Below are positions 17,460 through 26,536 of a stretch of DNA of 64,000 nucleotides, piece after piece. The DNA lies in contig JAQBXN010000021.1 in assembly GCA_027625095.1 (NCBI GenBank), positions 21,499-85,498 on the forward strand. The letters are read 5' to 3'. How positions within the stretch are numbered: the first letter of the stretch is position 1; every line of letters begins with the position of its first letter. Position numbers and translations under genes: made by a program. Under the pieces are notes generated by a model, which was given only the letters and a program-made list of their open reading frames with translations, was not told the DNA's origin and ran no database searches. The stretch is from Planctomycetota bacterium (lineage in GTDB: Bacteria; Planctomycetota; PUPC01; JACPCR01).

Positions 17460-18221
17460 TTAGTACTCCCCGATTGTTCGCGGCTGGTGTTGTTTGCCGC
17501 ACATAAGGTGGGTCACCAGTTCGGATGGTTCCACGATTTCATCCAGTTGACGACGCATGTCTTCCTGGGGGATGCAGCACTTGCGGATGAACATGCCAAG
17601 CAGGCACGAGCGCGGCTGGTCAGTCTGATTGGGGCGAGAGCAGTGCCACCATGCGCCGTGGGCGAAGACGACTGAGCCGCGCTTGCCGGTGATGTTTTCC
17701 GCTTCCTCCGGCCATTCGTGTGGTTTGTAGCGAACCGGCTCGCCCCTGAGATGCGAACCGGGGATCGCGCCCGTGCCGCCATTCTCATTTGTGAAATTGT
17801 CGAGCAGCCAGACCGTCTGACCGGCCAGGATTTCCTTGGGGTATGGGGCCTGAATAGACCAGTATGGATAGTCCACATGCCATGAATATTTGTCCCAACC
17901 GGGATGCAGCGTGCAGCCCGTCCAGGTCGAGCAGACCATGTCCCTGCCAAGCATCCGCCGCCAGACTTCAACGGACAAGGGATGGCACATCAGCTCCAGG
18001 AATACGGGATCTTTTACCGCGATCTTTCCTACGCGCTGAAAACGTGATTGGCGGTGTTCGTCAGTCATCTCCTCTTCAACAAAATGCATGAGCGCTTGAC
18101 GAGCTTGGTCCGCCTTCTCTACTGAAATCACATCTGGAACTACGCAGAACCCCTTCTCGTTCACCGCGTCGATAATGGCGTCAACGTCTTGCGAAATTTC
18201 ATTTGAGAGAGCAGTCGGCAT
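17460..18221 (-). CDS. Phytanoyl-CoA dioxygenase (PhyH) family protein
   Basis: 253 residues from the ATG at 18221. The open frame runs back to 18560, but that leader is only the shadow of the DUF1501 gene. The iron triad is His115-x-Asp117 in SWHVDYP and His193 in WWHCSRP, with Arg204 likely contacting 2-oxoglutarate; NENGGTGAIPGSHLRGE is the conserved strand before the distal His. The substrate is unknown. It begins 31 bases after the DUF1501 stop on the same strand, so it may be the last gene of the cytochrome/DUF1501 run, which would suggest a shared catabolic role. Confidence 0.85.
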   Translation of the reverse strand: MPTALSNEISQDVDAIIDAVNEKGFCVVPDVISVEKADQARQALMHFVEEEMTDEHRQSRFQRVGKIAVKDPVFLELMCHPLSVEVWRRMLGRDMVCSTWTGCTLHPGWDKYSWHVDYPYWSIQAPYPKEILAGQTVWLLDNFTNENGGTGAIPGSHLRGEPVRYKPHEWPEEAENITGKRGSVVFAHGAWWHCSRPNQTDQPRSCLLGMFIRKCCIPQEDMRRQLDEIVEPSELVTHLMCGKQHQPRTIGEY

Positions 18222-18252
18222 CGGGGTCTCATTCAGAAAGAGGGTTTTCCAT

Positions 18253-19710
18253 TCAGGTAAGCACGTCGTGGATAACGTGGCCATGCACGTCTGTAAGTCT
18301 TCGCTCGATGCCGTTGTGGTAAAAACTGAGGCGCTGGTGGTCGAGGCCGAGCAAGTGGAGGATGGTAGCGTGAAAGTCATAAACCGTGCAGACGTTTTCG
18401 ACGGCTCTGTGGCCGAAGACGTCAGTCGCGCCGTGACTGTAACCTTTCTTGACACCCGCGCCCGCAAGCCAGGTCGTGAAGCCATCAGGGTTGTGGTCGC
18501 GGCCGCTTGCACCAGCCTGGAAGGTAGGCATACGGCCAAACTCAGAACAGAAAACAACAAGCGTATCTTCCAGCAGGCCGCGCTGTTTCATGTCCTGAAG
18601 GAGCGCGCCGGTCGGCTGGTCGAGAATGGGGCCGTGGACATCGTATTGAGGTTTGATCGTCTTGTGGCCGTCCCAGTTGCTGGTGCCCTCGCCGCCCGTC
18701 TGGTAGGCACCATTAAATATCTGCACGAAGCGGACACCTTTCTCGATGAGGCGGCGTCCAAGGATGCAGTTGCGAGCGTAACCGGCTTTGAGTTTGTTCG
18801 AGGGATCGTCCGCACCGTACATGCTCAGAATATGTTTCGGCTCTGACGAGAGATCGCTGACTTCCGGGATGCTGAGCTGCATTCGGGCGGCGAGCTGGTA
18901 GCTGGAAATACGGGCAGCGAGTTCACTCTCACCGGGGTAACGCTCGAGATGGCGCTGATTGAGTCGATTCAGAAATGCGCGGGTAGCTTCTTCGGTGTCC
19001 GGAGTCACCTTTGCATGCCGTGCAAGATTTCGGACGGGAACATTAGCGTTGAAATCCGTCCCTTGAAACGCCGCTGGCAGGAAGCCTGGGCCCCAGTTGT
19101 TGACGCTGGATTGAGGCTTACCGCGCGGGTCTGGGATGGCGACGTACGCGGGCAGTTCTTCGTTGTCGCTGCCGAGTGCGTATGTCACCCACGCACCCAT
19201 GCTGGGAAAACCTTCGAGGGTAAACCCGGTCGACATGAAATTCTCGCCGGGCCCGTGGGTGTTAGTCTTGCCCGTCATCGAATGAATGAAACAGATGTCG
19301 TCCGCAAAGTCGCCAATGTGCCCGACCAGATCGGAGATCATTTTGCCCGAATGGCCCCTGGGCCTGAACTCCCAAAGTGGTTGCTTTAAGTTGCCCTGCC
19401 TGCCCTGGAAAGTCACCAGGTTTTCCGCACCATCCATCGGCTGGTCGTGCCGCCTGACCAGCTCCGGTTTGTAGTCGAAGGTATCAACGTGACTGATCGC
19501 GCCCGCACAAAACACCATGAGCAGTTTCTTTGCCGGCGGCGTGAAGTGGGCCGGCCTCGGAGCGTGCGGACGACCGGAATCAATCACCGGGCGGATCGGC
19601 TGGGCGGCGAGCAGTCCGTCAGAACTGAGCAGATGCGTTAACGCAATACCGCTTAGTCCGGAGGCTGTGTTTGCAAGGAAGTTTCTTCGAGTGAGAAGAT
19701 TGGAGTTCAT
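18253..19710 (-). CDS. DUF1501 protein, Tat-exported, sulfatase-fold-like
   Basis: 485 residues. The N-terminus has a twin-arginine signal, [16 protein letters not shown]. The body matches DUF1501, a family of the alkaline phosphatase/sulfatase fold common in planctomycetes and relatives: [38 protein letters not shown], a CSEFGRMP segment and a [19 protein letters not shown] segment. The precise reaction of the family is not established. It lies 17 bases after a small helical-protein gene and downstream of a DUF1549/DUF1553 cytochrome gene, the standard pairing of these families. It probably acts in the periplasm. Confidence 0.9.
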   Translation of the reverse strand: MNSNLLTRRNFLANTASGLSGIALTHLLSSDGLLAAQPIRPVIDSGRPHAPRPAHFTPPAKKLLMVFCAGAISHVDTFDYKPELVRRHDQPMDGAENLVTFQGRQGNLKQPLWEFRPRGHSGKMISDLVGHIGDFADDICFIHSMTGKTNTHGPGENFMSTGFTLEGFPSMGAWVTYALGSDNEELPAYVAIPDPRGKPQSSVNNWGPGFLPAAFQGTDFNANVPVRNLARHAKVTPDTEEATRAFLNRLNQRHLERYPGESELAARISSYQLAARMQLSIPEVSDLSSEPKHILSMYGADDPSNKLKAGYARNCILGRRLIEKGVRFVQIFNGAYQTGGEGTSNWDGHKTIKPQYDVHGPILDQPTGALLQDMKQRGLLEDTLVVFCSEFGRMPTFQAGASGRDHNPDGFTTWLAGAGVKKGYSHGATDVFGHRAVENVCTVYDFHATILHLLGLDHQRLSFYHNGIERRLTDVHGHVIHDVLT

Positions 19711-19727
19711 ACCGGAATTTTGTTTCT

Positions 19728-20081
19728 TCAGGAATCGTTCACTAGACCGGACATTTGAAGGACAGAATCTGACCAGCCTTTAGCTGCTGAAGCAAGATTA
19801 TGTCTTGTAGATTCGCTCTCCCAGTCTTGATTGGCCCGGATTTGCCATCGTGCCAAGTCAACCTGCAATCTCACCAGATCAGCCTGCACATTTGCTTCAG
19901 CTTCTGAAGCTGTCCATTCGATAAAGTATTTACTTTCCTCGATCAGGCCCATTACGGCCTCTTGGTGAGATGCGCTTCGAGAGAATGAAGACACGCGGGC
20001 CAGATTGGAGGCAATCCCACCCAATCGCACGGGGAATTCATCTTTCATGAAACGTTCTTTGATATGAGATTCGTTTTTCAT
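19728..20081 (-). CDS. Small helical hypothetical protein
   Basis: 117 residues (106 if the second Met, near 20048, is used). Not recognised. The composition is strongly helical and charged ([35 protein letters not shown] split over two helices), like a small helical bundle; no signal, no membrane helix, no Cys. The ATG overlaps the TGA of a preceding short frame (ATGA), and the DUF1501 gene follows 17 bases after its stop, so position argues strongly for a real gene in the cytochrome operon. It could be a chaperone or assembly factor for exported partners; that is only a guess from context. Confidence 0.65.
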   Translation of the reverse strand: MKNESHIKERFMKDEFPVRLGGIASNLARVSSFSRSASHQEAVMGLIEESKYFIEWTASEAEANVQADLVRLQVDLARWQIRANQDWESESTRHNLASAAKGWSDSVLQMSGLVNDS

Positions 20082-20226
20082 TGCTTCAATAGCTCTTCGG
20101 CTATGCCTTTGACTTTCTGCTGTATCTCACTGTCCTGGATTGCCGTCGAACGATTTTCTGCTTTGGCCTGATGTTGACCAGGGATTCATAGGTATGACTC
20201 ATGTTCGGATTAAGAGAACCATTCAT
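20078..20226 (-). pseudogene. Short helical gene with apparent -1 frameshift
   Basis: Between the DUF1553 gene and the 117-residue gene, an ATG at 20226 opens with MNGSLNPNMSHTYESLVNI. After about 22 codons protein-like sequence continues in the -1 frame (AENRSTAIQDSEIQQKV, then [10 protein letters not shown]) and ends in a TGA that overlaps the next ATG. The tight packing (6 bases after the previous stop, ATGA overlap at the end) suggests a once-intact gene of about 49 codons. It is either broken, a sequencing error, or read by frameshifting at CCAAAGC. Confidence 0.45.
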
Positions 20227-20232
20227 CCACCC

Positions 20233-23200
20233 TCACAAAACAAACAGAAACTCGTTGCTGTTAAACAGCGCCAGGCAAAACGCGACCAGATTATTCTTTT
20301 CTACAAACTCTACGGACTCACTCAGCTCTGAAGCTTCCGGCCTGCGGCCATAGGCCAACAGAAACGCCCGGGTTATCGAGGCTGTCTGGTCGGCTGATTC
20401 ACTTTCCAATCTGGCCGCGAATTTCTCGGCCTGCTGCATCATGAAATTGCTGTTGAGCAGGTTGAGCGCTTGCAGGGGGGTGGTCGAGCGGCTGCGTTGT
20501 GGGATGACCTGGTTGCCGTCGGGGCAATCGAAGGAGCCGAAGACGCCGTCCTGTTCCTGGCGGTATTTGATCATGTAGATCATGCGGCGCCATTCGGCGG
20601 GGCCGAACTCTTCTTTAGCGAAATAGTGGCGGACGTTTTCCATCTGCACGTTAAACACATCGAAGCCCGGGCCGCCCATCTTGGGGTCGAGCGTTCCGGC
20701 TGTCTGGAGAATGCAGTCACGGATGGCTTCTGCTTCGAGACGGCGAGGCGGGAACCGCCACAGATAGCGCGCACCGATGTCGACCGCCATAGCCTCTTTG
20801 TCCGGAACGCTTGACTGCCGCCAAGTAGACGAATTCAGAATCAGACGATGGACGTGCTTGAGCGACCATCCGCTGCGAATGAACTCGCCTGCGAGCCAGT
20901 CGAGCATCTCCGGATGTGTGGGCATGACTCCATTGCCGCCGAAGTCGCTCGGAGTCGTAACAATGCCTTCGCCGAAGTGGTAATGCCAGAGACGATTTAC
21001 AAGCACGCGAGGCGTGAGCGGGTTCCTCGGGCTGGCGATCCACTCGGCCAGGGCGATTCGACGCTTCTGCTCGGGAGAATTGTCTTTCAGATCGAGTGGG
21101 CTGATGGTTTCGTCGAGAACGGTCAGTGATGCGGGTATCACCTCTTCCCGGGGTTGGAATGGCTCGCCGCGATAGAGTCGAAACGTTTTGCCGGGCTGTG
21201 AGAAAGTGCCGGCGTAAATCATTGGCCCCCTTGCCATCGTGTTTGCCCGGGCTTCGATTTCCTTGATCCGTTGAGTTAACGACTTCGCTTCCTTGGCCAG
21301 TTCCGGCGGAAGGCGATTGAGCAAATAATCCGTTCCCTGGTTGCCGCCGGTGTCCGGCCGATTGTCTGAAGAAGCGACGGCCTTCCATTCGCCCTCCTTG
21401 ACCGCGGCCTCGACCACATACTTAGTGGCGACGCGATCTTGGTACTTCAATTCGCGATCCCGGCCCCAGACGATGCGGTCGATGCGCTCCGGCTTGGCGA
21501 ACTCAATCTGCACCCAGCCTCCGCCGGATGTATTGGAAATCCAACTGTGAGGATTACCGACCTTGCCGTCGTTGATGTGTTTCAGTTGATGGATTGGGTA
21601 GCCGGGCAAAGTGCCCGAAGCGGTGGGCACGCTGCCCTGCGATGCGAGCGCGACATTCCGGGCCGGCTGTCCATCCTCCGCCTGGGAATAGATCTCCAAC
21701 TCGTCTATGCAGGGCTGCCCGCTGTTGGTCGCATGGATGGTGAACCGAACAAATTTCGCCTCAACCGGCGGGAAGCGCTCTGTGTTGAGCCTGGCATTCA
21801 CCGGCGGCAGTAGCGTCGGCAGGATGGTGCCGGCGATTTTTGAATCCTGCTCTCTGTCCTTCACCTCCTGCAGGACGACCACGTCCGCGGTAGTAGACCC
21901 ATTCGAGCCGCTCCGCAGCAGGATGACGCTCCTGGGAGTAAGCGAATGGATACCGGTGTAATGCAGGCCGCTCCACAGCGAAACGTTCCCTTGATCAGGT
22001 TTATCGCCGTTGGAGAAATATTTCTGATTCACCGTAGCCAGGGGTTGCTGGTCTTCTTTGGTTTTGAGATCGCCATCCATGTCGAGGAGATACTTCGCAT
22101 CAGTCACGTGCGACTCATGCCCGGCACCCCACGAGACCCAGATACGACTCAGGCCGACAGCGTTCGGATGGTAAGCAATGAGGTCGGTGTCTTCAGGTTG
22201 CTTCCACCAGGCGTACTTGCCTTTACTCAGATTGTGCATGCGGCCGACTTCGCCTTCGTCGTCTTTGTATCCACGATTTTTCCCGCCTGGATTTATGCCA
22301 TGGCCGTTCTTCTCTACAAGCAGCATCGCACCTGGCACTCCCGGGAGGGTGCTCGGTGGCATTTCATCATCGATGAGAACGACTCCCGTTACTTCCTGCG
22401 GCGGCGCCTTGCTTTTGAGTTCTTCAAGTTCGGCACGCAAGGGAGGAATGCCCTTTTGCAGCTCTGCGGCATCGGCCTTGCGTTGCTTTATTTCTGGTGT
22501 GATGTGCTCCCGTTCCGCATGGTTCACGCCGGCGAAAATGGCCTGAAGCGCGTAGTAGTCTGTCTGCGTTACCGGATCGAATTTGTGATTGTGGCAGCGG
22601 GCGCAGCCAAGTGAGAGTCCCAGGAAGGCCGTACCGGTGGTGTTGATCATGTCCGCCAACTCATCCTGTCGCTGAGCGGCCTGGAGTTCCTTGTTGGCCC
22701 CCTTGACAATGTCATAGGCCCCGGCGACCAGGAATCCGGTGGCGGCGTCAGCGCCGAGGGCGTCGCCGGCCACTTGTTCTTTGATGAAGACATCGTACGG
22801 CTTGTCTTCATTGAGCGCGCGGATCACATAGTCGCGATACGGCCAGGCATTGGGTCGCTCCCGGTTCGTTTCAAAACCGTGTGACTCCGCAAACCGGACG
22901 ACATCCAGCCAGTGTCGCGCCCAGCGCTCGCCATACTGCGGATTATCGAGTACACGATCCACCAGCCGCTCCCAAGCTTTGGGACTCTTATCATTGACGA
23001 ACTCTTCAACCTCTTCGGGCTTCGGTGCAAGGCCGTGCATGACTTGATAAAGCCGGCGTATCAACGCCGCCCGTGACGCCGCTGCGGAAGGCTTGAGCCC
23101 ATTCTGTTCAAGCTTCCTGAGGATGAACGCGTCAAGATCATTCGAGCCCCAGTCGGTCTTGTTCTTCGGAAGTGAGACGTTTTTCAGAGGCTGAAAAGAC

Positions 23201-23625
23201 CAGTGGTCTGTCGTCAGCTTAGATGGGCCGTCCGCAGCCACTCGGCCATCGTGCCACTGAGCGCCCTGGTCGATCCAGGCTCGCAGCAAACCAATCTCGC
23301 TCTCGGAAAGCCGCTTGCCCTTGGGTGGCATCACCTCGCCCTCTTTGGTTTCCGCCACAAGTTGTATCAGGTGACTGTCTGCACTTTTTTTGTCGACAAT
23401 GGCAGGGCCACCGGAGTTACCGCCCCTCAGGATCGAATCAAATCTATCCAGACGAAATTCACTCTTCTGTTCTTCAGGCCCGTGACACTTGAGACAATTC
23501 TTTGCGAAGATCGGTTGGATGTCGCGAGCGAAATCGATCTGCTTTCCGGCCGCAGGTGGGAGGTCGGCCCGCAGGGCGGTGATGGAGAGGAGGAAGGAGG
23601 CTGCAGTGAAGAAGGGACGGTTCAT
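20233..23625 (-). CDS. Planctomycete-type cytochrome c protein (PSCyt1/DUF1549/DUF1553)
   Basis: 1130 residues with a signal peptide (MNRPFFTAASFLLSITALRA). Haem-binding CLKCH lies at 44-48 in the PSCyt1 domain (FARDIQPIFAKNC ... GEVMPPKGKRLSESE). DUF1549 (PSCyt2) follows at about 155-365 with RWARHWLDVVRFAES and GLSLGCARCHNHKFDPV, a second CxxCH. The central 450 residues include a discoidin-like F5/8C segment (FVRFTIHATNSGQPCIDELEIYS split across strands) and a second carbohydrate-binding-like stretch. DUF1553 occupies about 860-1110 (NPLTPRVLVNRLWHYHFGEG, RSTTPLQALNLLNSNF). The architecture suggests a periplasmic redox protein acting on bound carbohydrate; the reaction is unproven. It is the first gene of the run leading to DUF1501. 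Confidence 0.9.
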   Translation of the reverse strand: MNRPFFTAASFLLSITALRADLPPAAGKQIDFARDIQPIFAKNCLKCHGPEEQKSEFRLDRFDSILRGGNSGGPAIVDKKSADSHLIQLVAETKEGEVMPPKGKRLSESEIGLLRAWIDQGAQWHDGRVAADGPSKLTTDHWSFQPLKNVSLPKNKTDWGSNDLDAFILRKLEQNGLKPSAAASRAALIRRLYQVMHGLAPKPEEVEEFVNDKSPKAWERLVDRVLDNPQYGERWARHWLDVVRFAESHGFETNRERPNAWPYRDYVIRALNEDKPYDVFIKEQVAGDALGADAATGFLVAGAYDIVKGANKELQAAQRQDELADMINTTGTAFLGLSLGCARCHNHKFDPVTQTDYYALQAIFAGVNHAEREHITPEIKQRKADAAELQKGIPPLRAELEELKSKAPPQEVTGVVLIDDEMPPSTLPGVPGAMLLVEKNGHGINPGGKNRGYKDDEGEVGRMHNLSKGKYAWWKQPEDTDLIAYHPNAVGLSRIWVSWGAGHESHVTDAKYLLDMDGDLKTKEDQQPLATVNQKYFSNGDKPDQGNVSLWSGLHYTGIHSLTPRSVILLRSGSNGSTTADVVVLQEVKDREQDSKIAGTILPTLLPPVNARLNTERFPPVEAKFVRFTIHATNSGQPCIDELEIYSQAEDGQPARNVALASQGSVPTASGTLPGYPIHQLKHINDGKVGNPHSWISNTSGGGWVQIEFAKPERIDRIVWGRDRELKYQDRVATKYVVEAAVKEGEWKAVASSDNRPDTGGNQGTDYLLNRLPPELAKEAKSLTQRIKEIEARANTMARGPMIYAGTFSQPGKTFRLYRGEPFQPREEVIPASLTVLDETISPLDLKDNSPEQKRRIALAEWIASPRNPLTPRVLVNRLWHYHFGEGIVTTPSDFGGNGVMPTHPEMLDWLAGEFIRSGWSLKHVHRLILNSSTWRQSSVPDKEAMAVDIGARYLWRFPPRRLEAEAIRDCILQTAGTLDPKMGGPGFDVFNVQMENVRHYFAKEEFGPAEWRRMIYMIKYRQEQDGVFGSFDCPDGNQVIPQRSRSTTPLQALNLLNSNFMMQQAEKFAARLESESADQTASITRAFLLAYGRRPEASELSESVEFVEKNNLVAFCLALFNSNEFLFVL

Positions 23626-23655
23626 AGAAACTTGCTCACATTTGTTGATTCAGAG

Positions 23656-23745
23656 CGCGGAGTTGGAGTAACGGCTTCAGCCGGGTTCTTCGGCAATGGC
23701 CAGATTTCGCATTCAGAGCCGGTTAAGCTGTTACTCCAGCGCCGA
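23656..23745. repeat. GGAGTAAC-type palindromic repeat (family B)
   Basis: The intergenic region between two cytochrome genes holds a long inverted repeat: GGAGTAACGGCTTCAGCCGG (from 23665) and, 35-40 bases on, CCGGTTAAGCTGTTACTCC (to 23737), with GCGC/GGCGC extensions outside. A partial copy (GAAGCCGTTACTCC) lies at 46023-46036. It would form a hairpin of about 20 bp, like a REP element. The rest of the 23626-23881 gap shows nothing else. Confidence 0.65.
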
Positions 23746-23881
23746 CTTCCTCGGCCTTTGAATCGATTCCCTACTCTAGACGATGCCTCCGATATCGCTC
23801 AGCGAGGCGAACATTTGGATGTTGCCGAATAGCGGCCATGGCTTCAACTGACAGAGTTGTCGAGAGCAGCTTGTGCCTGCT

Positions 23882-26536
23882 TCACTTTCTCTTGAAAATC
23901 TCACTCTCCACGGACAAAAGCACGAGGTCACGCAAGCGGTATCCGTCCTTTGCTGCGGTATCTACGATCTTTCGGACGTAGGGTCTGTCGATGACCTCCA
24001 GCTCGCGGCCGAGGGCGTGAATGAGAAGTTTTTCAACGATACATCGGGCGAATTGGTCGCGGTGCTGCATGAGTGCAGCTTTGAATCCAATCACGTCACT
24101 GAATTCTGCGGCGCCCAACTTACCACTTGCGTCTATCTGCGGAGGCGTCTCGCTGATCGGATAGTGCCCGCGCCAGTGGCCGATGGGATCAAAGTTTTCC
24201 AGGGCGAAGCCGGGCGGGTCGATGTACTGATGGCAGGAACGGCAGGAGGGGGCTTCACGGTGTTTCTGCAGTTGATCGCGAATGGTCGTTGTGCCGCGGA
24301 TGTCAGGCTCTAGCGAGGCGACATTGGGCGGCGGCGGTGGCGGTGGCGCTCCGAGGATGTTTTCGAGAAGCCAGACGCCTCGGGTGACCGGCGAGGTATC
24401 GACACCGTTGGCCGTGAGGGTCAGGACGCTCGCCTGGCCGAGTAAACCGCCGCGGCGAACATCGGTCAGCTTCACGCGGGCAAACGCCAGCGAAGGCGCG
24501 CTTCCATCTACATCTTGCTGGAGGTCTTGTGGCCTCAGGCCTTCGACCTTCGCTCCCTGTCCGGCCGCAACCAGCTTGTCGTCCACGCCATAGAGGTGGG
24601 CGAGTTCCTTGTTCAGGAAGGTGTAATCCGAATTGAGGAAATTTTCAGTCGAACCATTGGTGTTAAGCAGCTGACGAAAGAAGAGGCGCGTCTCGGTCTT
24701 CATCGCCGGTTCGAGGTCGTCGCGGTAGTAGACGGAGAATCGGTGAACGTCCGGGGCCATCGTGCCGAGCTTGTGCAGGTGTAACCAACCATCCAGAAAT
24801 TCATTGACGAAGGCGTCTGAACGGGAATCGTTCAGCAGACGCTCGGCTTCCTGCCTGAGTCTTTCAGACCGGCTGAGCTCACCCGCCGTGGCCAGCTTCA
24901 ACAACTGTTCGTCCGGCATCGATGACCACAAGAAATAGGAAAGCCGTGAGGCGATTTCATATCCGGTGAGCGCATCTCCCTTTTCTTCCCGGTAGAGAAA
25001 TTCAGGCGAGCAGAGAATGGCCTTCAGGCCTTCCTGAACGGCGACTTCGGGAGTAAGGCCGGCTTGCTCTGCCTCATGAACCAGCTTCACGAGCGGCGCG
25101 ACTTCCTGCGGCTCAGCCGGCCGCCTCCACGCACGGGAGGCAAACGGCAGGATGATTTTCTCAGCGTCTTTACTCTCATAAGAGCCCTCGCCGAAGACGA
25201 CGCGGTGGCTCGCCGGTGGCCAGATGTCGTTGAGCGGGCCTTCGACCTCGATCTTGTAAACTCGAATTCGCGGCGACTCGAAGAACATGTAGACATTCCA
25301 GTCGCCGGCCAGCGCCGCGTCTGCTTCAAAGTTGGCGAGTTGCTCTTCGTTCAAGAGCACATGTTTGTTTTCTTTGAAGTATTTCAGCAACCGATAATTG
25401 CTGTCCGACGGGCCGTTCGGAAAGCCCAGCCTCGGAAAATTCTCCCCGTCGAGCCAGACACGACATTCGAGCCAGACCAATTTATCGTCCGGCAAATCCC
25501 ACGTCCCAAGAAGACGTTCGCCCGATTGTTGCCCGGTTGCCGCGGTGTCCAGGGCTTCCTTGTTCTCCGGGTCGAGGCCCTCAAGTGTTCCCGTGAAGAG
25601 CGAGAGTCGAATCGGCTCGGTGGCATCCCACTCGGAAGGGAAATGGAACTTGGTGGGGTCGAGATCCGCGTATCGAAATTTTGCTTCCGCCTGAATCCGG
25701 ATCCTATACCAGCCACCGACTGGTACGCCGTCCCGCATTTCATCCACGGGATGGTAACCGCCCTTCGGCAGTCCTCGCATGCGTTCGCTGATTGTTTGAT
25801 AGGGTTGCTGTATCTTTTGCCTTCTGAAGTATGCGGCCTCGCCATAGGTCTGGTATTTAGTCGTGCGGTCGAAAGGCGGCAGCAGATCCCAGCGACGCAC
25901 CTCAGGCTTGGGCTCGAAGTGAATGGCACGCTCGACAATCTCTTCGGCTGACTCCAGGTACTGGCGGAGCAGGAAGCTCGACGTCACAAGTTTTTCGCCG
26001 TCGCTGGGGAAACCGTGCGACCGATTGTCGTCCGGGAACTCGCGGGTCGGGTCGAAGCTGCTCATATTCAGACGCAGAAGATCGCGAATCGTTGCCCGAT
26101 ACTCGGTGCGATTGAGCCGGCGAAGCATTGCCGGTTTTGGGGCAGCGAATTTTTGCTGGTGCGCTACCAGCTTTGTCTCCAGATCGAGAACCGCAGCCCG
26201 TCGCTCTACTGGCGAAGGCTGTCTCTTCTTGGGAGGCGGCATGGTGCCGCGCTCGATCTGTTCAAGAGCCCGCAGCCACTGCTTTTCGTTGGTTTTGTCG
26301 ATCTCGAAGCCGAGCGCCTCGAGGGAGAGGTCGCCCTTGCGAGTCTCGTTGTCGTGGCAATCGAGACATCGTCTGGTGACAAGGGCCTTATAGTCCGCGT
26401 GCCCGACCGCGGGGAGGAAGACGAAGGCGAACATCGTAGCGACAAGCAGCCTGCTGGTCGTAAACGGCGTTTCGACGCCGTGGCGCGTTTCCACAAGCTG
26501 GCAGCTTGTGGCTGCGACGTCCTTGGCAACCTTCAT
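23882..26536 (-). CDS. Planctomycete-type cytochrome c protein (DUF1587/1592/1588/1585)
   Basis: 884 residues if started at the ATG at 26536, which overlaps the DUF1552 stop (ATGA). An internal ATG at 26434 starts closer to the hydrophobic stretch LLVATMFAFVFLPAVGHA. A haem motif CLDCH is at 57-61, then DUF1587 (MLRRLNRTEYRATIRDLLRL), DUF1595 and DUF1592 (LILPFASRAWRRPAEP, GLKAILCSPEFLYREE, ASRLSYFLWSSMPDEQL), DUF1588 with a second haem-like motif CRSCHQYIDPPG after a run of seven prolines, and DUF1585 at the end. Periplasmic, function unproven; it is translationally coupled to its usual DUF1552 partner. The first 30 codons are made of repeat hairpins and look recently acquired. Confidence 0.9.
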   Translation of the reverse strand: MKVAKDVAATSCQLVETRHGVETPFTTSRLLVATMFAFVFLPAVGHADYKALVTRRCLDCHDNETRKGDLSLEALGFEIDKTNEKQWLRALEQIERGTMPPPKKRQPSPVERRAAVLDLETKLVAHQQKFAAPKPAMLRRLNRTEYRATIRDLLRLNMSSFDPTREFPDDNRSHGFPSDGEKLVTSSFLLRQYLESAEEIVERAIHFEPKPEVRRWDLLPPFDRTTKYQTYGEAAYFRRQKIQQPYQTISERMRGLPKGGYHPVDEMRDGVPVGGWYRIRIQAEAKFRYADLDPTKFHFPSEWDATEPIRLSLFTGTLEGLDPENKEALDTAATGQQSGERLLGTWDLPDDKLVWLECRVWLDGENFPRLGFPNGPSDSNYRLLKYFKENKHVLLNEEQLANFEADAALAGDWNVYMFFESPRIRVYKIEVEGPLNDIWPPASHRVVFGEGSYESKDAEKIILPFASRAWRRPAEPQEVAPLVKLVHEAEQAGLTPEVAVQEGLKAILCSPEFLYREEKGDALTGYEIASRLSYFLWSSMPDEQLLKLATAGELSRSERLRQEAERLLNDSRSDAFVNEFLDGWLHLHKLGTMAPDVHRFSVYYRDDLEPAMKTETRLFFRQLLNTNGSTENFLNSDYTFLNKELAHLYGVDDKLVAAGQGAKVEGLRPQDLQQDVDGSAPSLAFARVKLTDVRRGGLLGQASVLTLTANGVDTSPVTRGVWLLENILGAPPPPPPPNVASLEPDIRGTTTIRDQLQKHREAPSCRSCHQYIDPPGFALENFDPIGHWRGHYPISETPPQIDASGKLGAAEFSDVIGFKAALMQHRDQFARCIVEKLLIHALGRELEVIDRPYVRKIVDTAAKDGYRLRDLVLLSVESEIFKRK
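26440..26511. repeat. Three tandem hairpins inside the 5' end of the DUF1592-family gene
   Basis: Three adjacent palindromes: CGACAAGCAG/CTGCTGGTCG (26440-26460, imperfect), CGGCGT-TTCG-ACGCCG (26465-26480, perfect 6-bp stem) and CCACAAGC-TGGCA-GCTTGTGG (26491-26511, perfect 8-bp stem). They lie between the coupled ATG at 26536 and the internal ATG at 26434, so they are either translated or form a leader. This is the pattern of a REP/MITE-like insertion. Confidence 0.65.

Noticed and set aside
18222..18560. Longer N-terminus for the PhyH protein at 17460-18221
   Set aside because: The extra 113 residues are the DUF1501 gene read in another frame (low-complexity Ser/Thr/Ala), not PhyH-like sequence.
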